Below, one piece after another: positions 16,901 through 23,851 of a stretch of 64,000 nucleotides of DNA. Location: contig JAUIBP010000011.1 in assembly GCA_030427735.1 (NCBI GenBank), positions 47,280-111,279 of the forward strand. Direction: 5' to 3'. A program made the translations under genes and the position numbers. Positions within the stretch are counted from its first letter, which is position 1. Each line of letters starts with the position of its first letter. The DNA is from Bacteroidia bacterium (lineage in GTDB: Bacteria > Bacteroidota > Bacteroidia > Flavobacteriales > Flavobacteriaceae). The notes beneath the pieces are model-generated. The model was not told the DNA's origin and ran no database searches. It was given only the letters and a program-made list of their open reading frames with translations.

Positions 16901-17457
16901 AAATCGTCGTCTTGTGGTAAGTATTCCTCTGGAATAGGGTTTTCTGGCGATTCGTTAGTCCAAGCTAAATTTAAAATCCACCAACGGTTACCATCATTCA
17001 TAAGCTGAATGCTATTGATGCCTTTAGAAAAAGGCGATTTATCTTTTGTAGAATGGTAGGCTTCAAAAGTGCTGAACACTTGAGTGATGGCACCGTAATT
17101 ATGAACGATACGGTGAATTTCGCGTTCGTGAAATCCGTTTTTCAACATCCAATTTTTTGAAGCTTTTACATAATCTTTAGGCGTCATGTATTTGGCCTGC
17201 ATTTTATTTTCGAAGTTGACTCCTGTAGTAATAAGCTGTGCTTCTGGAGCAAACAAAAAGTAAAATAAATCCCAATCGCGCTTTTCTTTTTTATCGCCAG
17301 AAATCACCAAATACAGCGTGCCAATGGTAGACTCTAATGATTTAACCAAAGGGGTGTAATCTGTAGCTTGTATTTTTACCTCTTCGCCTTTTTTTTGAGA
17401 ATAACCAAAGGCAGTAATACACAAACTGAAGCTTAAAAATAATGCAAAGGCTTTCAT
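16897..17457 (-). CDS. Secreted NTF2-like/SnoaL-like hypothetical protein
   Basis: A 186-residue protein with a signal peptide (cleavage near residue 20, after FGYS). The rest resembles small NTF2-fold proteins: a long helix (about 33-50), a tryptophan-rich strand (RDWDLFYFLFAPEAQLI), and a C-terminal strand pair ending in RWWILNLAWTNES. I infer the fold from pattern only. It follows the M61 peptidase gene by 5 bases and overlaps pcm tail to tail. Role unknown, probably periplasmic. Confidence 0.65.
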   Translation of the reverse strand: MKAFALFLSFSLCITAFGYSQKKGEEVKIQATDYTPLVKSLESTIGTLYLVISGDKKEKRDWDLFYFLFAPEAQLITTGVNFENKMQAKYMTPKDYVKASKNWMLKNGFHEREIHRIVHNYGAITQVFSTFEAYHSTKDKSPFSKGINSIQLMNDGNRWWILNLAWTNESPENPIPEEYLPQDDDF

Positions 17458-17462
17458 GGTAA

Positions 17463-19010
17463 TTAGTTTATACTAATGGGTTGCATCCATTTTGTTCTTA
17501 ATTTTAATTGTTGCGCTGTTGGTTGTTCCATAACAGAAAACGTATTATTGTCTTCGTTGTAGTCTATACCTATTTTGGCATAATAGGCTTTAATAGGTAA
17601 CGGGTTGGCGGATTTTATATACTCGTTTAAAAAAGATTCTATTTCTGGATAGGTCGCTTTTACAAAGGTTTCGAAAAAAGTAGTATCATCAAAAGGTGTG
17701 TTTGGCCCGTATGCTTTGGCAAGCTTGTTATTAACATCTATATAGCCTGTTTTTCCGTCCGATAATTCCAAAAGTTTAATGTCTAAAAGCCCTGCTACTA
17801 AAGCTCCCTTCATGTAAATATTGCCGTATTGTTTTTGGCCTTCTGGACTATACGAGGTTAATGATAAATCTACTAAACTTAAATCTGGATTGTAATATTT
17901 AGTGCTTACGGTAATCTTTTTTTCTAAAGTCTTAAAGTAATCTGTGATTGATTTTTGACCAGAGCGAAACAGCATCATGTGTGCAGCCCATTCTGTAGTG
18001 CCTTCGTACAGCCATAAATGTCTTGAAGCTACTGGCGATACGAAATTAAATTGATCTACTATTTCGCTGTGAATGTTTAGCGGTGTTACAACATGAAAAA
18101 ATTCATGCGCTGCAACGTCTAATATTTGAGGTTCTAATTTAGACCAATCATCTTCTTTATAAATGTATTCCGAACTGTAAGAGTGCTCCCATGCACCATT
18201 GGTTTTGTCTTCAAAATGAAATAAAAACGTGTAGTTTTTTACAGGTAGACCATTAAGAAATCCGCTAGCCGAAAGCAGCATGTTTTTCATGGATTCTAAA
18301 ATTTGTTCAGAAGCAATAAGGCCTGTTTTAGAGTAAGTATAAATATCGACATTGGTACCTTGAACATTAACCGAAGCCGTTGTAAGGTTGCCTAATAAAA
18401 TAGGCGAGTCTACAACCATATCGTAATCTTCGGCATAATAAGTATGGTCTGCGGTTTTTGTTAAAGCAGTACCAATTTGCCATTGTTCAGGATAGTCTAA
18501 CCGAATGGAAATTGGGGTGTTTTGCATGCCTTTAAAATAGCCAAAAACAGCTTGGCCATTTATAAGCGTGTGGTCGTTTTCTATAGAGGTGCCACACATT
18601 AAATAAATATTGTCTTTGCTAACAGGAGTATCCCAAGTTTCGGCGATATTGTAAGTGATTTTAACAATGTTTTCGGGGTGACCTAAATGAAATTGGTTTG
18701 TTGAAATTTGTTCTGTTGCAATTTCGTTACCGTCTTTGTCTAGCGCTTTAAAATTGCTAACATATCGGCCAATATCCATAACTTGGTAGGTGCCAGGTGC
18801 TGTTGAAGCAAACTGAAAAATATTGTTGTTAGTATCTAATTTTGGAGGGATAACAGTAACCTTATAAGTATCGTTAGATCGATCCATTAAGTTAACCGAA
18901 AAGGATACTGGAAGATGTTCTTGTTTGGACGATTCTTTGGTGCTACTGCATGAATATAAAGTAACAATTACAGCAATGCACCAAATTTTTATTGTGGCTT
19001 TTATAGTCAT
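17463..19010 (-). CDS. M61-family (glycyl aminopeptidase-like) lipoprotein peptidase
   Basis: A probable zinc metallopeptidase of 515 residues. The lipobox is LYSC with Cys21. The N-terminal beta domain is M61-like (about 30-210). The zinc site is His302-Glu303-x-x-His306 (AHEFFHVVTP), and a downstream Glu in LWLYEGTTEWAAH is the expected third ligand. Classical M61 enzymes of about 600 residues carry a C-terminal PDZ domain; this protein ends soon after the catalytic domain, so PDZ seems missing. It follows smpB by 20 bases. Confidence 0.85.
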   Translation of the reverse strand: MTIKATIKIWCIAVIVTLYSCSSTKESSKQEHLPVSFSVNLMDRSNDTYKVTVIPPKLDTNNNIFQFASTAPGTYQVMDIGRYVSNFKALDKDGNEIATEQISTNQFHLGHPENIVKITYNIAETWDTPVSKDNIYLMCGTSIENDHTLINGQAVFGYFKGMQNTPISIRLDYPEQWQIGTALTKTADHTYYAEDYDMVVDSPILLGNLTTASVNVQGTNVDIYTYSKTGLIASEQILESMKNMLLSASGFLNGLPVKNYTFLFHFEDKTNGAWEHSYSSEYIYKEDDWSKLEPQILDVAAHEFFHVVTPLNIHSEIVDQFNFVSPVASRHLWLYEGTTEWAAHMMLFRSGQKSITDYFKTLEKKITVSTKYYNPDLSLVDLSLTSYSPEGQKQYGNIYMKGALVAGLLDIKLLELSDGKTGYIDVNNKLAKAYGPNTPFDDTTFFETFVKATYPEIESFLNEYIKSANPLPIKAYYAKIGIDYNEDNNTFSVMEQPTAQQLKLRTKWMQPISIN

Positions 19011-19030
19011 AGTTTTAGAGAGTATACCTT

Positions 19031-19489
19031 TTATTTGTAAATCTTTTTAACGCGATCTAAATTACGTTTGTTGTCGCGATCTTTTATGGTTTCGCGTTTA
19101 TCGTAAAGTTTTTTACCGCGAGCTAAGGCTATATCTAGTTTAGCAAAGCCTTTGTCGTTAATAAACAGTTTTAGTGGCACTATGGTTAAACCACTGTTTT
19201 TAACTTCCTTTTCGAGTTTTTTTAATTCTCGTTTATTAAGTAATAATTTGCGTTCGGCTTTAGGTCTGTGGTTGTAATGGGTACCAAACTTATACTCTTC
19301 AACTGTCATGTTAACCACAAATAACTCGCCACGATCGTTAAATTCGCAAAAGCTTTCGGCAATCGATGCCTTACTATTTCTTATAGATTTAATCTCGGTT
19401 CCAGAGAGTACAATGCCAGCAGTGTATTTGTCTAGAATTTCGTATAAAAATCGAGCTTTCTTATTTTGTATGTTTATCTTTTTTTGCAT
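19031..19489 (-). CDS. smpB: SsrA-binding protein SmpB
   Basis: Partner of tmRNA in ribosome rescue. The 152 residues show the SmpB pattern: [29 protein letters not shown] near the start, the [21 protein letters not shown] region, and the C-terminal basic tail ([18 protein letters not shown]) that enters the mRNA channel. It is the first gene of a three-gene minus-strand unit with the M61 peptidase and the NTF2-like protein. The ssrA gene itself was not found in this window. Confidence 0.95.
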   Translation of the reverse strand: MQKKINIQNKKARFLYEILDKYTAGIVLSGTEIKSIRNSKASIAESFCEFNDRGELFVVNMTVEEYKFGTHYNHRPKAERKLLLNKRELKKLEKEVKNSGLTIVPLKLFINDKGFAKLDIALARGKKLYDKRETIKDRDNKRNLDRVKKIYK

Positions 19490-19671
19490 AAGGCTTCAAA
19501 GGTAATTAATTTAGGTGTAATTTAAAGATTCAAAAAACAAGAATAGAAGGTCTGAATAATGAGGGGTTTATGAGATAATTCTGTAGTTTTTTTGTGAGTA
19601 ATTAAGTAGTTGTTGAAGGAAAACCATTAAGCATTTACTGGTTTGAGTCATTTTAATTGAAAAAATATAAT

Positions 19672-19679
19672 TACATTTG
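19672..19679 (+). promoter_or_regulatory. -7 box before the outer-membrane-like gene
   Basis: TACATTTG, 24 bases before the ATG at 19704. A TTTG at 19642-19645 is somewhat too distant to be a standard -33 element. Confidence 0.45.
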
Positions 19680-19703
19680 TCTTAAACTTATTAACAATAA
19701 ATT

Positions 19704-20135
19704 ATGAAAAAAATAACTTTACTATTTGTTTTTGCATTATTCTGTAGTGCTGCAAGTGTTTTCGGTCAAGCAAGAAAAGAGTTGAATTTTGGACTCGTAG
19801 GTGTAAATTACGAAATCCCTGTTCATAAAGACATTACTATTGCTCCAGGAGCTGGTACCAGTTTAGATTTCGATTGGTTAAACTTAGGGGTGAAAGCGAA
19901 TTATTATTTCGATAATTTATTCGGGCTTACTGCGCCTGCGTGGGATGTATATGGTGGTGCTAATGTTGGTTACGCGGTGTATATGGGTAACGGACATGAT
20001 GATAGTGATCTTGACTTTGGATTACAAATAGGCGGACGTTGGTTTTGGAACGATAAATGGGGTGTATATTTAGAATTTGCAGGCGGAAACGTTTCTGGGT
20101 TATCACCAGGTCTTGGTGTAACCATGAAGTTATAA
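19704..20135 (+). CDS. Small secreted beta-barrel-like protein
   Basis: A 143-residue exported protein with a signal peptide (cleavage near AASVFGQ, residue 23). The mature part alternates hydrophobic and polar residues in strands with many Gly and aromatic residues and ends GLGVTMKL, as in small outer-membrane or periplasmic beta proteins. It could be a minimal outer-membrane barrel, but six to eight strands cannot be proven. It is transcribed alone, with its own promoter box and a very regular terminator. Confidence 0.7.
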   Translation: MKKITLLFVFALFCSAASVFGQARKELNFGLVGVNYEIPVHKDITIAPGAGTSLDFDWLNLGVKANYYFDNLFGLTAPAWDVYGGANVGYAVYMGNGHDDSDLDFGLQIGGRWFWNDKWGVYLEFAGGNVSGLSPGLGVTMKL

Positions 20136-20156
20136 TAGAGTACACTTAAATAATAT

Positions 20157-20194
20157 AAAAAAATGCCTTAAGAAATTTCTTAAGGCATTTTTTT
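20157..20194 (+). terminator. Rho-independent terminator, symmetrical
   Basis: AAAAATGCCTTAAGAAA pairs with TTTCTTAAGGCATTTTT in an almost perfect palindrome flanked by A and T runs. It ends the beta-barrel gene and, by symmetry, could work in both directions. Confidence 0.85.
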
Positions 20195-20206
20195 GTTTTT
20201 TGTGAT

Positions 20207-20236
20207 TTTGTAAAGCTTAATCTGTTGTATTTTTGC
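20207..20236 (+). promoter_or_regulatory. Promoter of the GNAT gene
   Basis: TTTG at 20207-20210, an 18-base spacer, and TATTTTTG at 20229-20236. The TTG inside this box opens the reading frame in frame but cannot be the start codon, because it is upstream of the expected transcript start. Confidence 0.6.
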
Positions 20237-20256
20237 AGCCTCTTAAAATGATCTTC

Positions 20257-20685
20257 ATGCAAAATATAACGTTTAAAACCGTATCGTCTCAATACCTTCC
20301 AGAGATTATTCCGTTAATGCAAAAGTTTACCAATAATAAATTTTCCGATGCCGTGTTAACCCAACGTTTTTCGGAAATGTTTAGTCAGAATTACGAGTGT
20401 GTTGGTGTTTTTGATGCAGAAAGCCTTATAGGCATTTGTGGTTTATGGTTTTCTACCAGACATTATATAGGGAAAAGTGTAGAGGTAGACCATGTATATA
20501 TAGATGATTTGTACAGAAATAAAGGTTTAGGGAAGCAACTTTTTAATTGGATTTATGCTTATGCTAAAGCTAAAGGTTGCGAAGGTGCAGAGTTAAATAC
20601 TTACGTGCAAAATTATGCCTCTCATAAATTTTATTACAATGAAGGCTTTGAAATATTAGGCTATCATTTTTTGAAAAAAATATAA
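20257..20685 (+). CDS. GNAT-family N-acetyltransferase
   Basis: A 142-residue acetyl-CoA-dependent transferase. The acetyl-CoA pyrophosphate-binding motif appears as DDLYRNKGLGKQLFNWIYAYAK (Arg/Gln-x-x-Gly-x-Gly/Ala type), preceded by the strand VDHVYID and followed by the GAELNTYVQNYASHKFYYNEGFEILGYHF C-terminal half typical of the family. The acceptor is unknown. The start at 20257 was chosen because the promoter box ends at 20236; ATG 20248 is also possible. Confidence 0.85.
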   Translation: MQNITFKTVSSQYLPEIIPLMQKFTNNKFSDAVLTQRFSEMFSQNYECVGVFDAESLIGICGLWFSTRHYIGKSVEVDHVYIDDLYRNKGLGKQLFNWIYAYAKAKGCEGAELNTYVQNYASHKFYYNEGFEILGYHFLKKI

Positions 20686-20692
20686 ATTTTTC

Positions 20693-20724
20693 TTGCAAAC
20701 TAATTAGAAGTTTGTGTATATTTG
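20693..20724 (+). promoter_or_regulatory. Promoter of tRNA-Gly
   Basis: TTG at 20693-20695, a 21-base spacer, and TATATTTG at 20717-20724, eleven bases before the mature tRNA end. Confidence 0.65.
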
Positions 20725-20735
20725 CCACCGCTAAT

Positions 20736-20808
20736 GCGGGAGTAGCTCAGTTGGTAGAGCGTCAGCCTTCCAAGCTGAATGTCGCCGGTTCGAACCCGGT
20801 CTCCCGCT
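20736..20808 (+). tRNA. tRNA-Gly (anticodon TCC)
   Basis: A 73-base cloverleaf. The acceptor stem GCGGGAG pairs with CTCCCGC, discriminator T. The D arm is GCTCAGTTGGTAGAGC, the anticodon loop CTTCCAA (anticodon TCC, reads GGA/GGN), and the T arm GCCGG-TTCGAAC-CCGGT. The 3' CCA is not encoded. A strong terminator follows at once. Confidence 0.97.
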
Positions 20809-20810
20809 CA

Positions 20811-20848
20811 AAAGAGCTTCATAGTTTTATGAAGCTCTTTTTTTATGT
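20811..20848 (+). terminator. Terminator of tRNA-Gly
   Basis: Stem AAAGAGCTTCAT with ATGAAGCTCTTT, loop AGTTTT, then a T run. The tail overlaps the stop codon of the convergent pepE gene. Confidence 0.85.
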
Positions 20849-21550
20849 TAAATAGTTAAGTGTATTGCCAGATTCTAACTCGTACGCGGTTTTATTCTGT
20901 TCAAAAATACGGGCGTTAAGTTGCCCTTTTAAGGTGAGTTCCTGCCCATTAACAGCAATCCAACTTCCTTCTCGCAAACCAACCACAGGTTGGGTGTTGT
21001 AGCAATGAAATTCGTTAATCCGTGTTTCTCGGGTCTCCCCCATATGTTTGCTGTTTTTGTCTGCATCTAAATAATGCGGATTGATATTGAAAGGCACTAA
21101 TCCCAAAGTCTTAAAACTAGGTGGCCTTACTATGGGCATATCGTTAGTTGTATTCATAGTTAAGCCACAAATATTACTTCCTGCGCTGGTTCCTAAATAC
21201 GGAGTGCCTTTTTTTACCTGTTCCTGTAAAGGTGTAATGAGGTTGTTTTGATAGAGCTGGTTTACTAAAACAAAAGTGTTTCCGCCACCTACAAAAATAG
21301 CTTCGGCCTGATTTATAGCTTCAGCAGGCGAATCGAAGGAATGGATGCCTTTAACAGTTTTATTAATTTTTGCAAACGCAACCGTTGCCTTATCGGTATA
21401 CGCATCATGGCTAATACCACCGGGTCTTGCATAAGGTATAAACAAAATGGTTTTAGCCTGTTTAAAAAGTATTTCAAGATCGTTTAACAGGTAATCTAAA
21501 TAATCACCCCCAAAAAGTGTAGAGGTGCTTGCTATAATCATGTTTTTCAT
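20843..21550 (-). CDS. pepE: Dipeptidase E (peptidase S51)
   Basis: Cytoplasmic hydrolase of N-terminal-Asp dipeptides. The 235-residue length is normal for PepE. The nucleophile Ser122 lies in YLGTSAGSNI, and the FVGGGNTF segment (about 87-94) and the NINPHYLD stretch near 174-181, which carries a candidate catalytic His, match the family. It is convergent with tRNA-Gly and divergent from the secreted CarboxypepD_reg gene at 21663. Confidence 0.92.
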   Translation of the reverse strand: MKNMIIASTSTLFGGDYLDYLLNDLEILFKQAKTILFIPYARPGGISHDAYTDKATVAFAKINKTVKGIHSFDSPAEAINQAEAIFVGGGNTFVLVNQLYQNNLITPLQEQVKKGTPYLGTSAGSNICGLTMNTTNDMPIVRPPSFKTLGLVPFNINPHYLDADKNSKHMGETRETRINEFHCYNTQPVVGLREGSWIAVNGQELTLKGQLNARIFEQNKTAYELESGNTLNYLT

Positions 21551-21662
21551 CGTCAGATATTTGTTGTAAATTTATATAATAGCTCCTTTTAACAAAAATT
21601 TAAATGATGCTAACAATTACTTAAGACACGAAGTAACTAACTTTATTGCAAATAGAATTTTT

Positions 21663-22457
21663 ATGAAACACTTTTTACTCTTTATCATTTTTATAATAGC
21701 TGTGCCAGTAATTAAGGCGCAAAACCTAGATCGTGTTCTCGTTAAGGGGAATATTGTAGTTGTAAATACCAGCGATATCGAAGGTGTAACAGTTTACAAT
21801 ACGTCTTCAAATATTGGTACGGTTACAGATGAAAATGGGTATTTCGAGATTCAGGTTAGGCTGCTCGACGAAATTGAATTTCACGCACTGCAATTCGAAA
21901 CCATTAAAATTAAAATAGATGAAGATGTTATAAAATCTCAGCAATTAACCGTTTTTTTAGTAGAACACGTTAATCGTTTAAATGAGGTTGTAATATTCCC
22001 TTACGGATTGTCGGGTGTGTTGCATGAAGATTTAGAAAAAATAAAAACCTTTAGTCCTGATCTTAGCTCTATTAACATGGCATTTGGCGATATTACAGCT
22101 TATGAATTTGCAGACGATTATCACTCAAAAGTAGATAACACCATCATGCGCCAAGGCGAATTTTATAATGGTACCGATTTGGTTAAAATTACCAATTGGC
22201 TTATAAAACCTCTTTTTGGAACTAAAGAAAGCCGTCAGGCGAAAGCGATTAAAGATACCGATAAAAGTTTAGGTATACGTGGTGTATATTCGCAAACTTT
22301 TATTGCAGATAATTTTGATATTCCAGGAAATAGAGTCGATGAATTTATTAATTATATCGATGCTAAGGGGGTAGATCCCGAATTGTACGAGTCTGGCAAG
22401 GAACTCGATTTGTTAGAATACCTGTCAGAGCAAAGTAAAATATTTTTAAATCAATAA
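21663..22457 (+). CDS. Secreted CarboxypepD_reg-like domain protein A
   Basis: A 264-residue exported protein. The signal peptide ends near VIKAQ (residue 19). Residues 25-105 form a carboxypeptidase regulatory-like beta-sandwich (VKGNIVVVNTSDIEGVTVYNTSSNIGTVTDENGYFEI), the fold found at the start of TonB-dependent receptors. The rest is helical without a recognised domain. No TonB box or barrel follows, so it is not a receptor. The next gene is a paralogue starting 1 base after its stop, suggesting a two-gene operon from duplication. Confidence 0.75.
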   Translation: MKHFLLFIIFIIAVPVIKAQNLDRVLVKGNIVVVNTSDIEGVTVYNTSSNIGTVTDENGYFEIQVRLLDEIEFHALQFETIKIKIDEDVIKSQQLTVFLVEHVNRLNEVVIFPYGLSGVLHEDLEKIKTFSPDLSSINMAFGDITAYEFADDYHSKVDNTIMRQGEFYNGTDLVKITNWLIKPLFGTKESRQAKAIKDTDKSLGIRGVYSQTFIADNFDIPGNRVDEFINYIDAKGVDPELYESGKELDLLEYLSEQSKIFLNQ

Positions 22458-22458
22458 G

Positions 22459-23229
22459 GTGTTTCATCTTAAAAACGTAATGCTATTTTCGGGAATATGT
22501 TGTATTTCTACAGTATTGCATGCGCAACATACCGAAATAAAAGGTACTGTTTCTGGTCAAGACGATATCGAAAACATTCACGTTATAAATAAAACCTCTA
22601 AACGCTTTACCATAACAAACGCCAAGGGGCAGTTTACGGTTGAAGCCAAACTTAACGACACTATTGAGTTTAGTGCCTTGCAGTACACCACCAAAACAAT
22701 TGTTATTGATGTTGCTACGTTAAACAGTAAAACGATGCATGTGGATTTAAATGAAGAAGTAAATGTGTTAAACGAGGTGTTGGTAGGTAAGGTTTTAACT
22801 GGGAATTTGTTGCTAGATGTACAGAATTCTACTGCCGAACCCGAAATTAATTTTTACGATGTGGGTATTCCTGGGTATACAGGTAAACAAAAAACTCAGG
22901 CCGAACGGCGCTTGCACGAAGCGACAACAGGCGGGGGTATAGTGCCTTTAAACCCTATACTAAATGGTATATCTGGGCGAACTAAAATGTTAAGGCATCA
23001 TATAGATTTAGAACGTCGAGACGATTTAATCCATCGTATAAAAACACGCTTGTCCCACGATTTTTTTAGCGAACATCCGTTAGATGAGTCTCGTAGAATG
23101 GATTTTTTGTACTTCTGTGCAGACGACCCCAATTTTAATAAGCGCTGTAAGGATAAAAGCGATGTTGAAGTACTTCAATTTTTAAACGAAAAATATCAGC
23201 AATATCGAGCTAATCTAAAATCAGATTAA
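22459..23229 (+). CDS. Secreted CarboxypepD_reg-like domain protein B (GTG start)
   Basis: A 256-residue paralogue of the upstream protein. A signal peptide (cleavage near LHAQ, residue 23) leads into the same beta-sandwich (EIKGTVSGQDDIENIHVINKTSKRFTITNAKGQFTV), followed by a different helical tail (ERRLHEATTGGGIVPLNPILNGISGRTKML). The GTG at 22459 was chosen because it gives a signal peptide with a positive charge and lies 1 base after the previous stop; the internal ATG at 22480 would start without any basic residue. Function unknown. Confidence 0.72.
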   Translation: MFHLKNVMLFSGICCISTVLHAQHTEIKGTVSGQDDIENIHVINKTSKRFTITNAKGQFTVEAKLNDTIEFSALQYTTKTIVIDVATLNSKTMHVDLNEEVNVLNEVLVGKVLTGNLLLDVQNSTAEPEINFYDVGIPGYTGKQKTQAERRLHEATTGGGIVPLNPILNGISGRTKMLRHHIDLERRDDLIHRIKTRLSHDFFSEHPLDESRRMDFLYFCADDPNFNKRCKDKSDVEVLQFLNEKYQQYRANLKSD

Positions 23230-23243
23230 ATTATAGCTAAATC

Positions 23244-23273
23244 TTTGTAAAGTCTGTAAAATCACTACATTTG
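23244..23273 (+). promoter_or_regulatory. Promoter of the DUF6702 gene
   Basis: TTTG at 23244-23247, an 18-base spacer and TACATTTG at 23266-23273, 17 bases before the ATG. Confidence 0.6.
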
Positions 23274-23290
23274 CGAGATAACACGAGTTT

Positions 23291-23791
23291 ATGAAGCAAC
23301 TTAACTATCTTTTTCTAGTAGTTGTTTTTTCTGTAATGGCATTTGCTGTGCCTCATAAATATTATGTTAGCATTACAGAAATTGATTTTGTAGAAAAAGA
23401 ACAATCGGTGCAAATTATCAGTCGTATTTTTATAGACGATTTAGAAAAGCTCATGCGCCAAAGATTCGATAATACGTTAAGGTTGGGTAAAAACGAGTCT
23501 TCCGAAGTCGATTTTTATCTAGCAAAGTACTTGCAGGAAAAAATGCGCATAGAAATTAATGGCGCGCCTGTGCAGTTAAAAGTTTTAGGAAAGCAATACG
23601 ATGACGATTTAGCTATTTGTTTTATAGAAATTTTAAATGTAAACACCATAAAATCCTTCCAGATATCAAATCAGGTGCTAATGGATGTTTACCCCGAACA
23701 ACAAAATATCGTTAGAGTAAAGGTAGGTGGTAATAAAAAAAGTCTAATTTTAACCTATCAGAATGATAAAGGATTGTTAAAGTTTAATTGA
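23291..23791 (+). CDS. DUF6702 family exported protein
   Basis: A 166-residue protein with a signal peptide (cleavage near VMAFA, residue 19). The mature chain begins HKYYVSITEIDFVEKEQSVQIISRIFIDDLEKLM, the pattern of DUF6702, a family nearly restricted to Bacteroidota and commonly found just before an M1 aminopeptidase gene, as here (60 bases). Composition suggests a single beta-sandwich domain in the periplasm. Biochemical role unknown; a link with the peptidase is inference from neighbourhood. Confidence 0.8.
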   Translation: MKQLNYLFLVVVFSVMAFAVPHKYYVSITEIDFVEKEQSVQIISRIFIDDLEKLMRQRFDNTLRLGKNESSEVDFYLAKYLQEKMRIEINGAPVQLKVLGKQYDDDLAICFIEILNVNTIKSFQISNQVLMDVYPEQQNIVRVKVGGNKKSLILTYQNDKGLLKFN

Positions 23792-23851
23792 ATTGCCCTT
23801 AAAAAATCATAAAAATATTAATTTTCACCCCTTATAGTAACACAATTAAAT

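Noticed and set aside
19490..19671. Small RNA or small gene between smpB and the beta-barrel gene
   Set aside because: The gap has only the promoter box of the next gene; no stable hairpin, tRNA-like fold or convincing short frame was found, and it does not look like ssrA.
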